In this document: positions 1 to 7,918 of the stretch, piece after piece | How positions within the stretch are numbered: the stretch's first letter is position 1 | Layout: each line of letters opens with the position of its first letter | Source of the DNA: Hydrococcus rivularis NIES-593 | GTDB taxonomy: Bacteria > Cyanobacteriota > Cyanobacteriia > Cyanobacteriales > Microcystaceae | Assembly: GCF_001904635.1 (NCBI RefSeq) | Contig: NZ_MRCB01000010.1 | Coordinates: forward strand, 43,840 to 107,839 | Direction: 5' to 3' | Length of the DNA: 64,000 bases | Translations under genes and position numbers: made by a program | Notes under the pieces: generated by a model | The model's database searches: none | The model's input: the letters and a program-made list of their open reading frames with translations, nothing else | Told to the model about the DNA's origin: nothing

Positions 1-75
1 AATCGTATAACCTTATAAGTCCAGCAAAGTTTTGAGATACCATGTTAAAAAGTTTATGATTCACCTGTTAAATTT

Positions 76-444
76 ATGACTTCAGTAAACACCGATAAAA
101 CAGGCAGCGATAAAGTCCTTGAGGCAATGAAAAATTTTGCCGAACAGTACGCTAAGCGTACTGGTACCTATTTTTGTAGCGATCCCTCCGTTACAGCAGT
201 CGTAATTGAAGGACTTGCAAAACACAAAGAAGAGTTAGGTGCCCCCCTATGCCCTTGCCGTCACTATGAAGATAAGGAAGCTGAGGTAAAAAATACCTAT
301 TGGAACTGTCCTTGCGTACCCATGCGCGAGCGGAAAGAATGTCACTGCATGTTGTTTATCACGCCAGATAACGAGTTTGCTGGCGACAAGCAAGAGATAG
401 ATCTAGAGTACATAAAAGAAGTCCGTGCAAGTATGGCTTCCTAA
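76..444 (+). CDS. ftrC: Ferredoxin-thioredoxin reductase, catalytic (beta) chain
   Basis: This 122-residue protein is the catalytic subunit of ferredoxin:thioredoxin reductase, which passes electrons from photosystem-I-reduced ferredoxin to thioredoxins and so light-activates target enzymes. The family signature is complete: CPC at residues 59-61, CPC at 78-80 and CHC at 89-91, giving the CPC-x16-CPC-x8-CHC spacing. By family knowledge four of these cysteines hold a 4Fe-4S cluster and two form the redox-active disulfide. Length is normal for the family. The variable chain gene ftrV is not in the window. A DUF309 gene follows after 8 bases and may be co-transcribed. A thioredoxin at 7506 and a ferredoxin at 33560 are possible but unproven partners. 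Confidence 0.96.
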   Translation: MTSVNTDKTGSDKVLEAMKNFAEQYAKRTGTYFCSDPSVTAVVIEGLAKHKEELGAPLCPCRHYEDKEAEVKNTYWNCPCVPMRERKECHCMLFITPDNEFAGDKQEIDLEYIKEVRASMAS

Positions 445-452
445 GGACAGTA

Positions 453-869
453 ATGCCACCGCAAGCGTTTTGGCAAGGTGTTGAAGAATTTAATCGGCAG
501 GAGTTTTATGCCTGTCACGATACCCTAGAAGCTTTGTGGATGGAAGCCACACAAACGCAAAAAAATTTTTATCAAGGAATTTTACAAATTGCTGTTGGCT
601 GCTATCACCTGGGAAATTATAACTGGCGTGGAGCAGTCATTTTATTAGGGGAAGGAATTAGGCGCCTGCGAGACTACCAACCCATCCACGAAGGCATTGA
701 CGTAGAGCGGTTAGTGGAACAGAGCGATCGCTTGCTCAAAACATTACAACAAATAGAGCCAGATCGAATTGCCGAGTTTGTAGAACGCTTAGACCCCTCA
801 AAAAAGAGTGACGAAAATTTAACTTGCAGCTTGCCAAAAATAATCGCAATTGAGAACGAGCGAGTGTAA
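453..869 (+). CDS. DUF309 domain protein
   Basis: A 138-residue soluble protein. Its first hundred residues carry the DUF309 pattern: a helix with E-F-N-R-x-E-F-Y-x-C-H-x-x-L-E-x-L-W (about residues 12-29), followed by F-Y-Q-G-I-L-Q-I-A-V-G and a G-N-x-x-G-A motif. DUF309 proteins are small alpha-helical proteins, and the paired histidine and glutamate residues have been read as a possible metal site. No reaction is established. The start lies 8 bases after ftrC, so the two probably share a transcript. The last 30 residues are polar and poorly conserved in appearance. Confidence 0.85.
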   Translation: MPPQAFWQGVEEFNRQEFYACHDTLEALWMEATQTQKNFYQGILQIAVGCYHLGNYNWRGAVILLGEGIRRLRDYQPIHEGIDVERLVEQSDRLLKTLQQIEPDRIAEFVERLDPSKKSDENLTCSLPKIIAIENERV

Positions 870-950
870 GTTAAGAAACTGGTAACAGGTCGTTAGTAAC
901 GGGTAACCGATTGATTACACTAGACTTATCTCCACACTCAGTTGGTCGCT

Positions 951-1430
951 ATGTCTATCGCTCGCAAACACCGCTCGTCTTTTCTTTTGGGACTGCCAAT
1001 TTTTTTGGGTAGCATTATGGCTACCTCTGGTTTGCCGACAAATGTTCAAGCTCAAACCTCGCCCTCGTCGGGAAACGCTATGACCGTCCGTTCCGATATT
1101 CAGGAGGCAAACTCGCGCACGGGAGTAATTACGGCGCGAGGTAACGTACAGGTAAATTATCCAGCTAGAAAAATTCAAGCCACCGCCGCGCAGGCACAAT
1201 ACTTTAGCCGAGAGCGTCGTCTGGTTCTGAGCGGGAATGTTTACGTCTTGCAAGAAGGCAATAGCATGAGAGCAGAAACGATGACTTATCTAGTCGATGA
1301 GGGGCGTTTTATTGCGACTCCGCAAGCCAATCAACAGGTAGAATCGATTTACCTCGTTACCGATCCCGAAGCGACTTCTTCCGATCCTGTCAAGGTTCCG
1401 CCCGGTCCGTCGCTCAATCCCCAACCCTAA
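951..1430 (+). CDS. lptA: LptA/OstA-like periplasmic LPS-transport protein
   Basis: A 159-residue exported protein of the LptA/OstA-N beta-jellyroll family, which bridges the inner and outer membranes in lipopolysaccharide transport. The N-terminus is a signal peptide: basic start, hydrophobic stretch to about residue 28, then a V-Q-A-Q cleavage region. The mature part has the family pattern of repeated short strands (V-I-T-A-R-G-N-V-Q-V, L-V-L-S-G-N-V-Y-V, R-A-E-T-M-T-Y), with conserved G-N-V turns. I chose the ATG at 951; an in-frame TTG at 942 would add three residues. The gene is followed after about 30 bases by lptB and then by an LptF/G permease, which supports the assignment. The C-terminal 30 residues are proline-rich and probably disordered. 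Confidence 0.85.
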   Translation: MSIARKHRSSFLLGLPIFLGSIMATSGLPTNVQAQTSPSSGNAMTVRSDIQEANSRTGVITARGNVQVNYPARKIQATAAQAQYFSRERRLVLSGNVYVLQEGNSMRAETMTYLVDEGRFIATPQANQQVESIYLVTDPEATSSDPVKVPPGPSLNPQP

Positions 1431-1459
1431 GAACCTCCGATTGAAAATTTCTAGATATC

Positions 1460-2188
1460 GTGACACTCATCCTGGAGAACATTCATAAAGCTTACGGCAG
1501 ACGATTCGTCGTCAATCGGGTCAATCTTCAAGTGGCACCGGGCGAGATTGTGGGCTTGCTCGGCCCCAACGGTGCTGGAAAAACAACGACGTTTTACATT
1601 GCGACGGGTTTAGTTAAGCCAAATGAGGGGAGAGTCTGGCTCGATCGCAGGGAGATCACTGCCCTACCCATCAACGAGAGAGCGCGTTTGGGGATCGGCT
1701 ATCTAACTCAGCAACCAAGCATTTTTCGCTATCTCAACGTGCGGGAGAATATTGAATTAGCCCTAGAGCAGACCGGCGTACCGTTTCGTCACAGAAGCGT
1801 CCGCCTGTACGAATTACTCAAAGAGTTTCGCCTCGAAAGAGTGGCTGAGACGAAAGGCTTTCAAGTCTCTGGGGGAGAACGGCGGCGAACAGAACTGGCA
1901 AGAGCGCTAGCCGTAGGATTGGAGGGTCCGAAATTTTTATTGTTAGATGAGCCGTTCGCTGGAGTCGATCCCATTGCCGTCGCCGAAATTCAGGCAATTA
2001 TCGGTCAGTTGCGCGATCGCGATATCGGTATTTTGATTACCGATCATAACGTGCGAGAAACTTTGGCAATCGTCAACCGCGCCTATATCATGCGCGACGG
2101 TCAAATTCTTGCCTCTGGAAGCGCTGAAGAACTCTACAATAATCCCCAAGTTCGGCAATATTATTTGGGAGACAAATACTACCTCTAA
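1460..2188 (+). CDS. lptB: LPS export ABC transporter ATP-binding protein LptB
   Basis: A 242-residue cytoplasmic ATPase that powers extraction of lipopolysaccharide from the inner membrane together with LptF/LptG. It has Walker A (GPNGAGKTT, residues 35-43), a Q-loop in L-T-Q-Q-P-S-I-F, the signature V-S-G-G-E-R-R-R near 136, Walker B L-L-L-D-E-P-F-A-G-V-D near 160, and the H-loop I-T-D-H-N near 195. The long L-T-Q-Q-P-S-I-F-R-x-L-x-V-x-E-N-I block and the D-H-N-V-R-E-T motif are typical of LptB rather than of other ABC ATPases. It starts with GTG. It sits between the lptA-like gene and an LptF/G permease, giving a compact operon. Confidence 0.95.
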   Translation: MTLILENIHKAYGRRFVVNRVNLQVAPGEIVGLLGPNGAGKTTTFYIATGLVKPNEGRVWLDRREITALPINERARLGIGYLTQQPSIFRYLNVRENIELALEQTGVPFRHRSVRLYELLKEFRLERVAETKGFQVSGGERRRTELARALAVGLEGPKFLLLDEPFAGVDPIAVAEIQAIIGQLRDRDIGILITDHNVRETLAIVNRAYIMRDGQILASGSAEELYNNPQVRQYYLGDKYYL

Positions 2189-2226
2189 ACGCTAAATATA
2201 AACAGAATGACATAACCGTTAATAGG

Positions 2227-3390
2227 ATGAAGATAGGTGAATATCACTGGTTTAAAAGGCGAATTCCTGGCTTATCAGTCATGGATCGCTACATTATCGG
2301 CGAGCTGTTGTTACCCTTCCTGTTCGGAATGGGTTTGTTTACGTCGTTAGGCATCTCAATCGGCACTTTATTCGATCTCGTTCGCCGAGTCACCGAATCC
2401 GGCTTGCCGTTTAACATCGCGATTCAAATCCTGTTGCTGAAAATACCAGCCTTCGTCGTCTTGGCGTTTCCGATGGCAACCCTCTTGGCAGCGCTAATGG
2501 CTTACAGTCGCCTTGCGAGCGATAGCGAACTGATTGCCTTGCGTAGCTTGGGTCTTAGCGTCTATCGACTGGTGATTCCAGCCCTAGCCCTCAGCTTGGC
2601 GATCGCGGGGTTAACCTTTTTTGTCAGCGATGTTGTTACTCCTGCAGCCAATTATCAAGCTACTGTGACGCTCAAAACGGCGCTGAACGACAAACAACCC
2701 GCGTTCAGAGATAGAAATATGATTTTTCCCGAATACAAAAAAATCGAGCTGCCAAATGGCAATAGACGAAATGTTCTCTCGCGGCTGTTTTATGCAGAAG
2801 AGTTTGATGGCGAGCAAATGCGAGGGTTGACGATTCTCGATCGCTCTCAAGAAGGAATCAACCAAATTGTAACCGCGCGATCGGCAACTTGGAATTTTAA
2901 CGAAAATATCTGGGATTTTTTTAATGGAACTATCTATGTAATCGCGCCTGACGGTTCCTATCGCAATATCGTTCGCTTCAAACACCATAAATTGGCATTT
3001 CCCAGAGCACCTCTCGATCTCACTCAAAAGCGAGATCACGAAGAAATGAGTCTCGCCCAAGCGCGAGAGTATCTAGAAATCGTCAAACTTAGCGGCAACG
3101 AAGAGAAAGTTCGCAAGCTAGAAATCCGCATCCAAGAAAAACTAGCCATTCCCTTTGCCTGCGTCGCGTTTGGGCTGGTAGGAGCCGCTCTGGGCCTTCG
3201 CCCTCAAAATGCCAGCAGGGCAACCAGTTTTGGCATTTGCATCGGATTGATTTTTGGTTATTACATGTTATTGGTTTTGACGCGATCGATAGGGACTAAA
3301 GGGCTTGTATCGCCGTTTATGGCAGCTTGGCTGCCTAACTTTTTAGGGCTGGCTGCGGGAGGATTTTTATTATTCCGCTCCTCTAAGTGA
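2227..3390 (+). CDS. LptF/LptG family LPS export permease
   Basis: A 387-residue inner-membrane protein of the YjgP/YjgQ (LptF/LptG) family. Transmembrane segments lie near residues 25-50 and 65-90, a further hydrophobic segment near 110-135 precedes a large periplasmic domain of about 150 residues, and three hydrophobic segments follow at about 305-385. This is the usual six-helix topology with a central jellyroll domain. The opening M-D-R-Y-I-I-G-E-L-L-L-P-F-L-F-G motif is characteristic. It follows lptB by 38 bases. Cyanobacteria often carry a single LptF/G-type gene that may form a homodimer, so I do not choose between F and G. Confidence 0.9.
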   Translation: MKIGEYHWFKRRIPGLSVMDRYIIGELLLPFLFGMGLFTSLGISIGTLFDLVRRVTESGLPFNIAIQILLLKIPAFVVLAFPMATLLAALMAYSRLASDSELIALRSLGLSVYRLVIPALALSLAIAGLTFFVSDVVTPAANYQATVTLKTALNDKQPAFRDRNMIFPEYKKIELPNGNRRNVLSRLFYAEEFDGEQMRGLTILDRSQEGINQIVTARSATWNFNENIWDFFNGTIYVIAPDGSYRNIVRFKHHKLAFPRAPLDLTQKRDHEEMSLAQAREYLEIVKLSGNEEKVRKLEIRIQEKLAIPFACVAFGLVGAALGLRPQNASRATSFGICIGLIFGYYMLLVLTRSIGTKGLVSPFMAAWLPNFLGLAAGGFLLFRSSK

Positions 3391-3512
3391 GAGAGTGGGG
3401 AGAGTGGGGAGTGTGGGAAGTGTGGGGAGATGGGGAACAAAGGGGCAAGGGGACAATTAACTACTAACTACTAACCACTGTACGGGCGGGTCGATCTAAA
3501 TTGAAAATATTC

Positions 3513-3625
3513 TACCAATTTTCAGGTTTTCGCGATCGACATCCTTCTCCCCTCTCCCAAATAGGGAGAGGGGTTAGGGGTGAGGACAATCGACCATCTC
3601 TGTCATTAATGAATGAAAAATGGTA
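3513..3625. mobile_element. 113-bp TIR element (MITE-like), copy 1
   Basis: This non-coding element runs from TACCAATTTTCAGG to ATGAAAAATGGTA, so its ends are imperfect inverted repeats of about 13 bases (TACCA(A/T)TTTTCA). The middle contains a stem-loop formed by CCCCTCTCCC and GGGAGAGGGG. Near-identical copies lie at 42360 (inverted) and 57836, and a decayed one at 35691. Outer TA dinucleotides are compatible with TA-targeting transposition. The element fills the middle of the 324-bp gap between lptF/G and ffh. The left part of that gap (about 3390-3440) is a purine-rich, degenerate tandem stretch of GTGGGGAG units, and 3458-3480 is a short ACTAACTACTAAC repeat. Confidence 0.7.
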
Positions 3626-3714
3626 TTAGAGATTTACTCACACCTACTGCAAAAACCCGCCCCTACGATCGATCCTTTCATCGAATTACTGGTAACTGCC
3701 TCCTGCCTTCTACC

Positions 3715-5175
3715 CTATAAGGTTCCAAATCCCTTCTTCTTCTTCTCTTTTTTCTTCTTGGGTTTAGAACTGCCGCCAGCATAACCGCGAAAACCTGGCG
3801 GTGGAGTTTGTCCGCCCATGCCGCCAAACATTCCTCCCATACCGCCCATTCCAGGCATTCCGGGCATAGCAGGCATTCCGCCTCGACCCATTTGCTGCAT
3901 CATGTTGCGCATGCGGGTAAAGTTGGAAACGAGCTTGGTAACATCCGATTCCTCGTAGCCGGAACCTCTGGCAATACGACGACGGCGACTGGGCGATTTT
4001 GCCAGTAAATCGGGGTTCGCCCGTTCCTCCGTTGTCATGGAGTTGATCATCGCTTCGGTGCGCTTGAGTTCGGTTTCGCCTTTCTCGATATCGGCACCGC
4101 TAAGCTTACTGAAGCCCGGAATCATTTTCAAAAGACCGCCCAGAGACCCCATATTTTTGAGCAGTCGCATTTGCTTGAGAAAGTCGTTGAAATCGAATTT
4201 GGCTTCTAAGATCTTCGACTGCATCTTTTCGACATCGGCGATGTCAATTTGTTCTTGGGCTTTTTCTACCAGCGTCAGAACGTCGCCCATGTTGAGAATG
4301 CGCGAAGCCATGCGATCGGGATAAAACGGTTGCAGCGCCTCGACTTTTTCCCCAACGCCAACAAATTTAATCGGTTGACCGGAAACTTGCCGTACCGATA
4401 GGGCAGCCCCGCCGCGCGTATCCCCGTCTAGTTTAGTAAGAATGGCTCCAGTAATGCCAATTTGTTCTTGGAAGGTACGGGTTAGGTTAGCTGCCTCTTG
4501 ACCCGTCATCGCATCCACGACCAGTAGCGTATCGTGGGGGTTAACCGTGGCTTTAATGCGGGCTAATTCCGCCATCATATCTCGATCGATCTGCAAACGT
4601 CCGGCAGTATCGATGAGAACGGTATCGACTCCCATTTCTTTGGCTTTTTCTACCCCAGCGCGGGCAATTTCTACCGGGTCGGCATCGCTGCCCATCTCGA
4701 AGACGGGAACGTCTATCTGCTGACCGAGGGTAATTAATTGGTCGATCGCGGCAGGTCGATACACGTCGGTCGCCACCATCAAGCAAGTTTGGTTTTGCTT
4801 GCGCAGGTACAAGGCGAGTTTAGCTGTAGCGGTGGTTTTTCCCGTCCCTTGCAATCCTGCCATCAGGATGACGGTAGGTGGCTTATCGGCTTGGGCGAGG
4901 GGAACGTTGCTTTCCCCCATTACTTTAACTAATTCGTCATAGACAATTTTGATAAATTGTTGACCTGGGTTAACCCCAGAAATCACTTCAGCACCGAGTG
5001 CTTTTTGTTCAACTTCGGCAACAAAAGTTTTTACGACTTGCAGGTTGACATCGGCTTCTAGGAGGGCGCGACGTACCTCTTGAAGCGCATCTTGAATATT
5101 CGATTGACTAATTTTGTTCTGACCGCGCAGTTTTTTCCAGGCATCTTCTAGGCGTTCGGCAAGAGCATCAAACAT
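3715..5175 (-). CDS. ffh: Signal recognition particle protein (SRP54/Ffh)
   Basis: A 486-residue GTPase that binds signal sequences of nascent membrane proteins and docks them at FtsY. Domain order: N helical bundle (1-90), G domain (about 95-295) with G-L-Q-G-T-G-K-T-T (P-loop), D-T-A-G-R-L and T-K-L-D-G-D-T-R-G-G-A, then the M domain (about 325-440) with the basic S-x-x-R-R-x-R-I-A-R-G-S-G RNA-binding helix. The C-terminus is a methionine/glycine-rich tail with repeated G-M-P and G-G-M units ending in a lysine-rich run. The gene is transcribed alone on the minus strand; its start faces accA across a 258-bp divergent spacer. Confidence 0.97.
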   Translation of the reverse strand: MFDALAERLEDAWKKLRGQNKISQSNIQDALQEVRRALLEADVNLQVVKTFVAEVEQKALGAEVISGVNPGQQFIKIVYDELVKVMGESNVPLAQADKPPTVILMAGLQGTGKTTATAKLALYLRKQNQTCLMVATDVYRPAAIDQLITLGQQIDVPVFEMGSDADPVEIARAGVEKAKEMGVDTVLIDTAGRLQIDRDMMAELARIKATVNPHDTLLVVDAMTGQEAANLTRTFQEQIGITGAILTKLDGDTRGGAALSVRQVSGQPIKFVGVGEKVEALQPFYPDRMASRILNMGDVLTLVEKAQEQIDIADVEKMQSKILEAKFDFNDFLKQMRLLKNMGSLGGLLKMIPGFSKLSGADIEKGETELKRTEAMINSMTTEERANPDLLAKSPSRRRRIARGSGYEESDVTKLVSNFTRMRNMMQQMGRGGMPAMPGMPGMGGMGGMFGGMGGQTPPPGFRGYAGGSSKPKKKKEKKKKGFGTL

Positions 5176-5313
5176 AAAGCAGTATTTAGCGTTATTAGTT
5201 TCTCTACTGTAGTGGTTAGGCTTCTTACCAGAATAACGTTTTTAGGGTCTAGTATGAGGCTTGTCTCTTTCCGGTAGTTCTTGGAGACAAGGCAATTAGG
5301 AGGAATAAAGGCG

Positions 5314-5370
5314 ATGGGATTTGTTATTCTTGGAGGTGGTTGCTCAAAAGATGTAGAACCCTATATTTAG
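5314..5370 (+). CDS. Candidate 18-codon small ORF with strong ribosome binding site
   Basis: In the 258-bp divergent spacer between ffh and accA a short frame begins at an ATG preceded by TTAGGAGGAATAAAGGCG, a strong Shine-Dalgarno match. It would encode MGFVILGGGCSKDVEPYI and ends at TAG (5368-5370), 63 bases before accA. I recognise no family. It could be a leader peptide or a chance frame; only the ribosome binding site supports it. Confidence 0.2.
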   Translation: MGFVILGGGCSKDVEPYI

Positions 5371-5433
5371 ATAATTTTTCAACTTCTGTCCGCCTATTAA
5401 AAATCTCTAGAAATCGTCGAGGCAGCCGAAACT

Positions 5434-6414
5434 ATGACAAAGACCAATCGCCGAACCTTCCTGTTGGATTTTGAAAAACCCTTATACGAATTAGAAGCTC
5501 GGATTAACCAAATCCGGGAACTCGCTGAGGAAAATAATGTCGATGTCTCTGAGAAAATCGTCGAGTTAGAAAATCGAGCCGAACAATTGCGCCAGGAAAT
5601 TTTTAGCGCCCTAACCCCCTCGCAACGCCTGCAACTAGCGCGTCACCCTCGCCGTCCCAGCACCCTCGACTATATCCAAGCGATGAGCGACGAGTGGTTC
5701 GAGTTGCACGGCGATCGCGGCGGTTATGACGATCCGGCGATCGTAGGTGGCATCGCTCGCTTAGATGGACGACCCGTAACGATCTTGGGACACCAGAAAG
5801 GTCGAGATACCAAGGATAATGTCGTTCGCAATTTCGGCATGGCTTCTCCGAGCGGTTATCGCAAAGCTCTGCGCCTGATGGAACATGCCAACCAGTTTGG
5901 CATGCCAATTATTACCTTTATCGATACGCCGGGAGCATGGGCGGGAGTAGAAGCCGAAAATCGAGGGCAGGGAGAAGCGATCGCTTATAACCTTCGGCAA
6001 ATGTTCGATTTTGAAGTCCCGATTATCTGCACCGTTATTGGCGAAGGCGGTTCTGGCGGCGCTTTGGGGATTGGGGTCGGCGATCGGCTCTTGATGCTAG
6101 AGCATTCTGTTTACACGGTAGCTTCTCCGGAAGCCTGCGCTGCCATCCTCTGGAAAGATGCTAAAAAATCAGATCGGGCGGCCGTGGCGCTGAAAATTAC
6201 TTCCTCAGACTTAAAAGAATTGGGCATTATCGACGAGATCGTACCAGAACCTTCTGGTGGCGCTCACTCCCATCCCCTTGAGGCAGCAGCGCTTCTCAAA
6301 ACCGCCCTACTGGAAAATTTAGAAAAACTCTCGCAAATGTCCCCTGGGCAGCGACAAGAACTGCGCTATCAGAAATTTCGTCGCATAGGGGCTTTTGAAG
6401 AATGCCTAGAATAG
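5434..6414 (+). CDS. accA: Acetyl-CoA carboxylase carboxyltransferase subunit alpha
   Basis: A 326-residue subunit of the heteromeric acetyl-CoA carboxylase. With AccD it transfers the carboxyl group from carboxybiotin to acetyl-CoA, the first step of fatty acid synthesis. The N-terminal coiled region ([14 protein letters not shown]) and the ClpP/crotonase-fold core are intact: [28 protein letters not shown], and the glycine-rich [11 protein letters not shown] oxyanion segment. Length fits the family. accB, accC and accD are not in the window. Confidence 0.97.
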   Translation: MTKTNRRTFLLDFEKPLYELEARINQIRELAEENNVDVSEKIVELENRAEQLRQEIFSALTPSQRLQLARHPRRPSTLDYIQAMSDEWFELHGDRGGYDDPAIVGGIARLDGRPVTILGHQKGRDTKDNVVRNFGMASPSGYRKALRLMEHANQFGMPIITFIDTPGAWAGVEAENRGQGEAIAYNLRQMFDFEVPIICTVIGEGGSGGALGIGVGDRLLMLEHSVYTVASPEACAAILWKDAKKSDRAAVALKITSSDLKELGIIDEIVPEPSGGAHSHPLEAAALLKTALLENLEKLSQMSPGQRQELRYQKFRRIGAFEECLE

Positions 6415-6458
6415 AAAATAGGTTGATTAATAGAATTTAAGAAAGTTAATATCGATAA

Positions 6459-6475
6459 AGCGGGCATTGCCCGCT
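6459..6475 (+). terminator. Hairpin downstream of accA
   Basis: AGCGGGCA and TGCCCGCT form a perfect 8-bp stem with a one-base centre, 45 bases after the accA stop. There is no clear T-run after it, so it may be a weak terminator or an mRNA-stabilising hairpin. Confidence 0.45.
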
Positions 6476-6599
6476 CTATTGGGCAAACGGGAGATCGTCA
6501 AGCTCCCAATCCCATCGAGATAAACTTTTAATAGGCAGGTCAATCAATTAAACCTGCATTGCTACTACTTTTGTAAATTCCGAGAGGATAGACAGCGCC

Positions 6600-7373
6600 A
6601 TGGGATTATTCGATCGCCTTAGCCGAGTTGTCCGAGCTAATCTTAACGATATGGTAAGCAAGGCTGAAGATCCAGAAAAAGTTCTGGAACAAGCCGTTAT
6701 CGATATGCAAGAGGACTTGGTGCAGCTACGCCAAGCCGTTGCTAGGGCAATTGCGGAGCAGAAACGTACCGAGCAAAGGTACAACCAAGACCTAGGAGAA
6801 GCCAACAAGTGGGACCAACGGGCGAGACTCGCTCTTTCTAAAGGAGACGAGAACCTAGCTCGCGAAGCTCTGATGCGCAAAAAATCCCATATGGATACGG
6901 CAACCGTTCTCAAACAGCAACTCGAGGGGCAAGTCGCTCAAGTCGATAGCCTCAGAAAGAATTTGGTGGCTCTAGAAAGCAAGATTTCTGAAGCCAAAAC
7001 CAAGAAAAATATGCTTCAGGCACGGGCTAGAGCGGCTAAAGCCAACGAAGAACTGCAAAAGACTCTGGGCAATATCGATATCAACAGTGCCACGGGAGCC
7101 TTCGAGCGCATGGAGACCAAAGTGCTAGAAATGGAAGCTCGCTCTCAGGCATTTGGGGAATTGAGCGGTTATGGTATAGAACAACAGTTCGCTCAGTTAG
7201 AAGCGGGCAGCGACGTAGACGACGAACTGGCAATGCTCAAAGCTCAGATGATAGAAGGGTCGAAACCTCCAGAAGCCTTACCTCAAGCTTCAGAAACTAA
7301 ATCGTCTTCTGCCTCCGACTCGGTTGTCGATGCCGAGCTAGAAGAACTGCGCTCGAAGCTCAAAGATGTATAG
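6600..7373 (+). CDS. vipp1: PspA/IM30 family membrane-associated protein (Vipp1)
   Basis: A 257-residue, almost entirely helical protein of the PspA/IM30 (ESCRT-III-like) family. Residues 1-25 form the amphipathic membrane-binding helix (M-G-L-F-D-R-L-S-R-V-V-R-A-N-L-N-D), followed by the long coiled-coil hairpin to about residue 150 and shorter helices to 215. After a disordered serine/proline linker, a conserved helix (V-V-D-A-E-L-E-E-L-R-S-K-L-K) ends the protein. That C-terminal extension separates Vipp1, which is required for thylakoid maintenance, from bacterial PspA. It stands alone between accA and a thioredoxin gene. A second PspA elsewhere in the genome cannot be excluded. Confidence 0.92.
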   Translation: MGLFDRLSRVVRANLNDMVSKAEDPEKVLEQAVIDMQEDLVQLRQAVARAIAEQKRTEQRYNQDLGEANKWDQRARLALSKGDENLAREALMRKKSHMDTATVLKQQLEGQVAQVDSLRKNLVALESKISEAKTKKNMLQARARAAKANEELQKTLGNIDINSATGAFERMETKVLEMEARSQAFGELSGYGIEQQFAQLEAGSDVDDELAMLKAQMIEGSKPPEALPQASETKSSSASDSVVDAELEELRSKLKDV

Positions 7374-7505
7374 AGACTAAGGAGTAGGAAATGGGGAAAC
7401 GATAGCGCTTTCCCGTTACCTGCCCCTTATTTTTCATTTTTTTGAGAAGCGAGAACGGCTAGCTGAGATAATTAATAATCGAGCACAAAAGAACCAATAA
7501 CTGAT

Positions 7506-7832
7506 ATGGGTAGTGTCCTAGAAATCACAGATACTGAATTCGAGAAAGAAGTATTTAGCGAAGACAAACCCGTTCTCGTCTATTTTTGGGCGAGTTGGTG
7601 TGGTCCTTGCCGCCTAGTCTCGCCGTCAATCGATTGGGTTGCCAATACCTACAGCGATCGCTTAAAAGTCGTTAAACTAGAGGTAGATGCTAATCCAGAT
7701 GCAGTTGCTAAATGCAAGGTCGAAGGCGTTCCTGCCCTCAGACTTTTCAAAGACAAAGAACTTGTGAAATCGCACGAAGGCGCGATCGGCAAACAGCAAC
7801 TCCAGACATTGGTGGATGGTTGTCTGAATTAA
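7506..7832 (+). CDS. Thioredoxin
   Basis: A 108-residue thioredoxin-fold protein with the active site W-C-G-P-C at residues 31-35 and the cis-proline motif G-V-P-A-L-R-L-F near 75. It reduces protein disulfides, and in cyanobacteria it can be fed by ferredoxin-thioredoxin reductase or NADPH-thioredoxin reductase. The sequence departs from classical m-type thioredoxin: L-V-S-P-S-I-D-W replaces the usual I-A-P-x-x-x-x-x, so it may be one of the less studied cyanobacterial classes. An aminotransferase follows after 86 bases of simple repeat (TTATTGGTTATTAG type). Confidence 0.9.
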   Translation: MGSVLEITDTEFEKEVFSEDKPVLVYFWASWCGPCRLVSPSIDWVANTYSDRLKVVKLEVDANPDAVAKCKVEGVPALRLFKDKELVKSHEGAIGKQQLQTLVDGCLN

Positions 7833-7918
7833 GTTATTGGTTATTAGTTATTGGTTAGTAGAGTTTTGCCCTAACTAATAACTACCAACAACTAACGATT
7901 AACCAACATCTCACAAAA

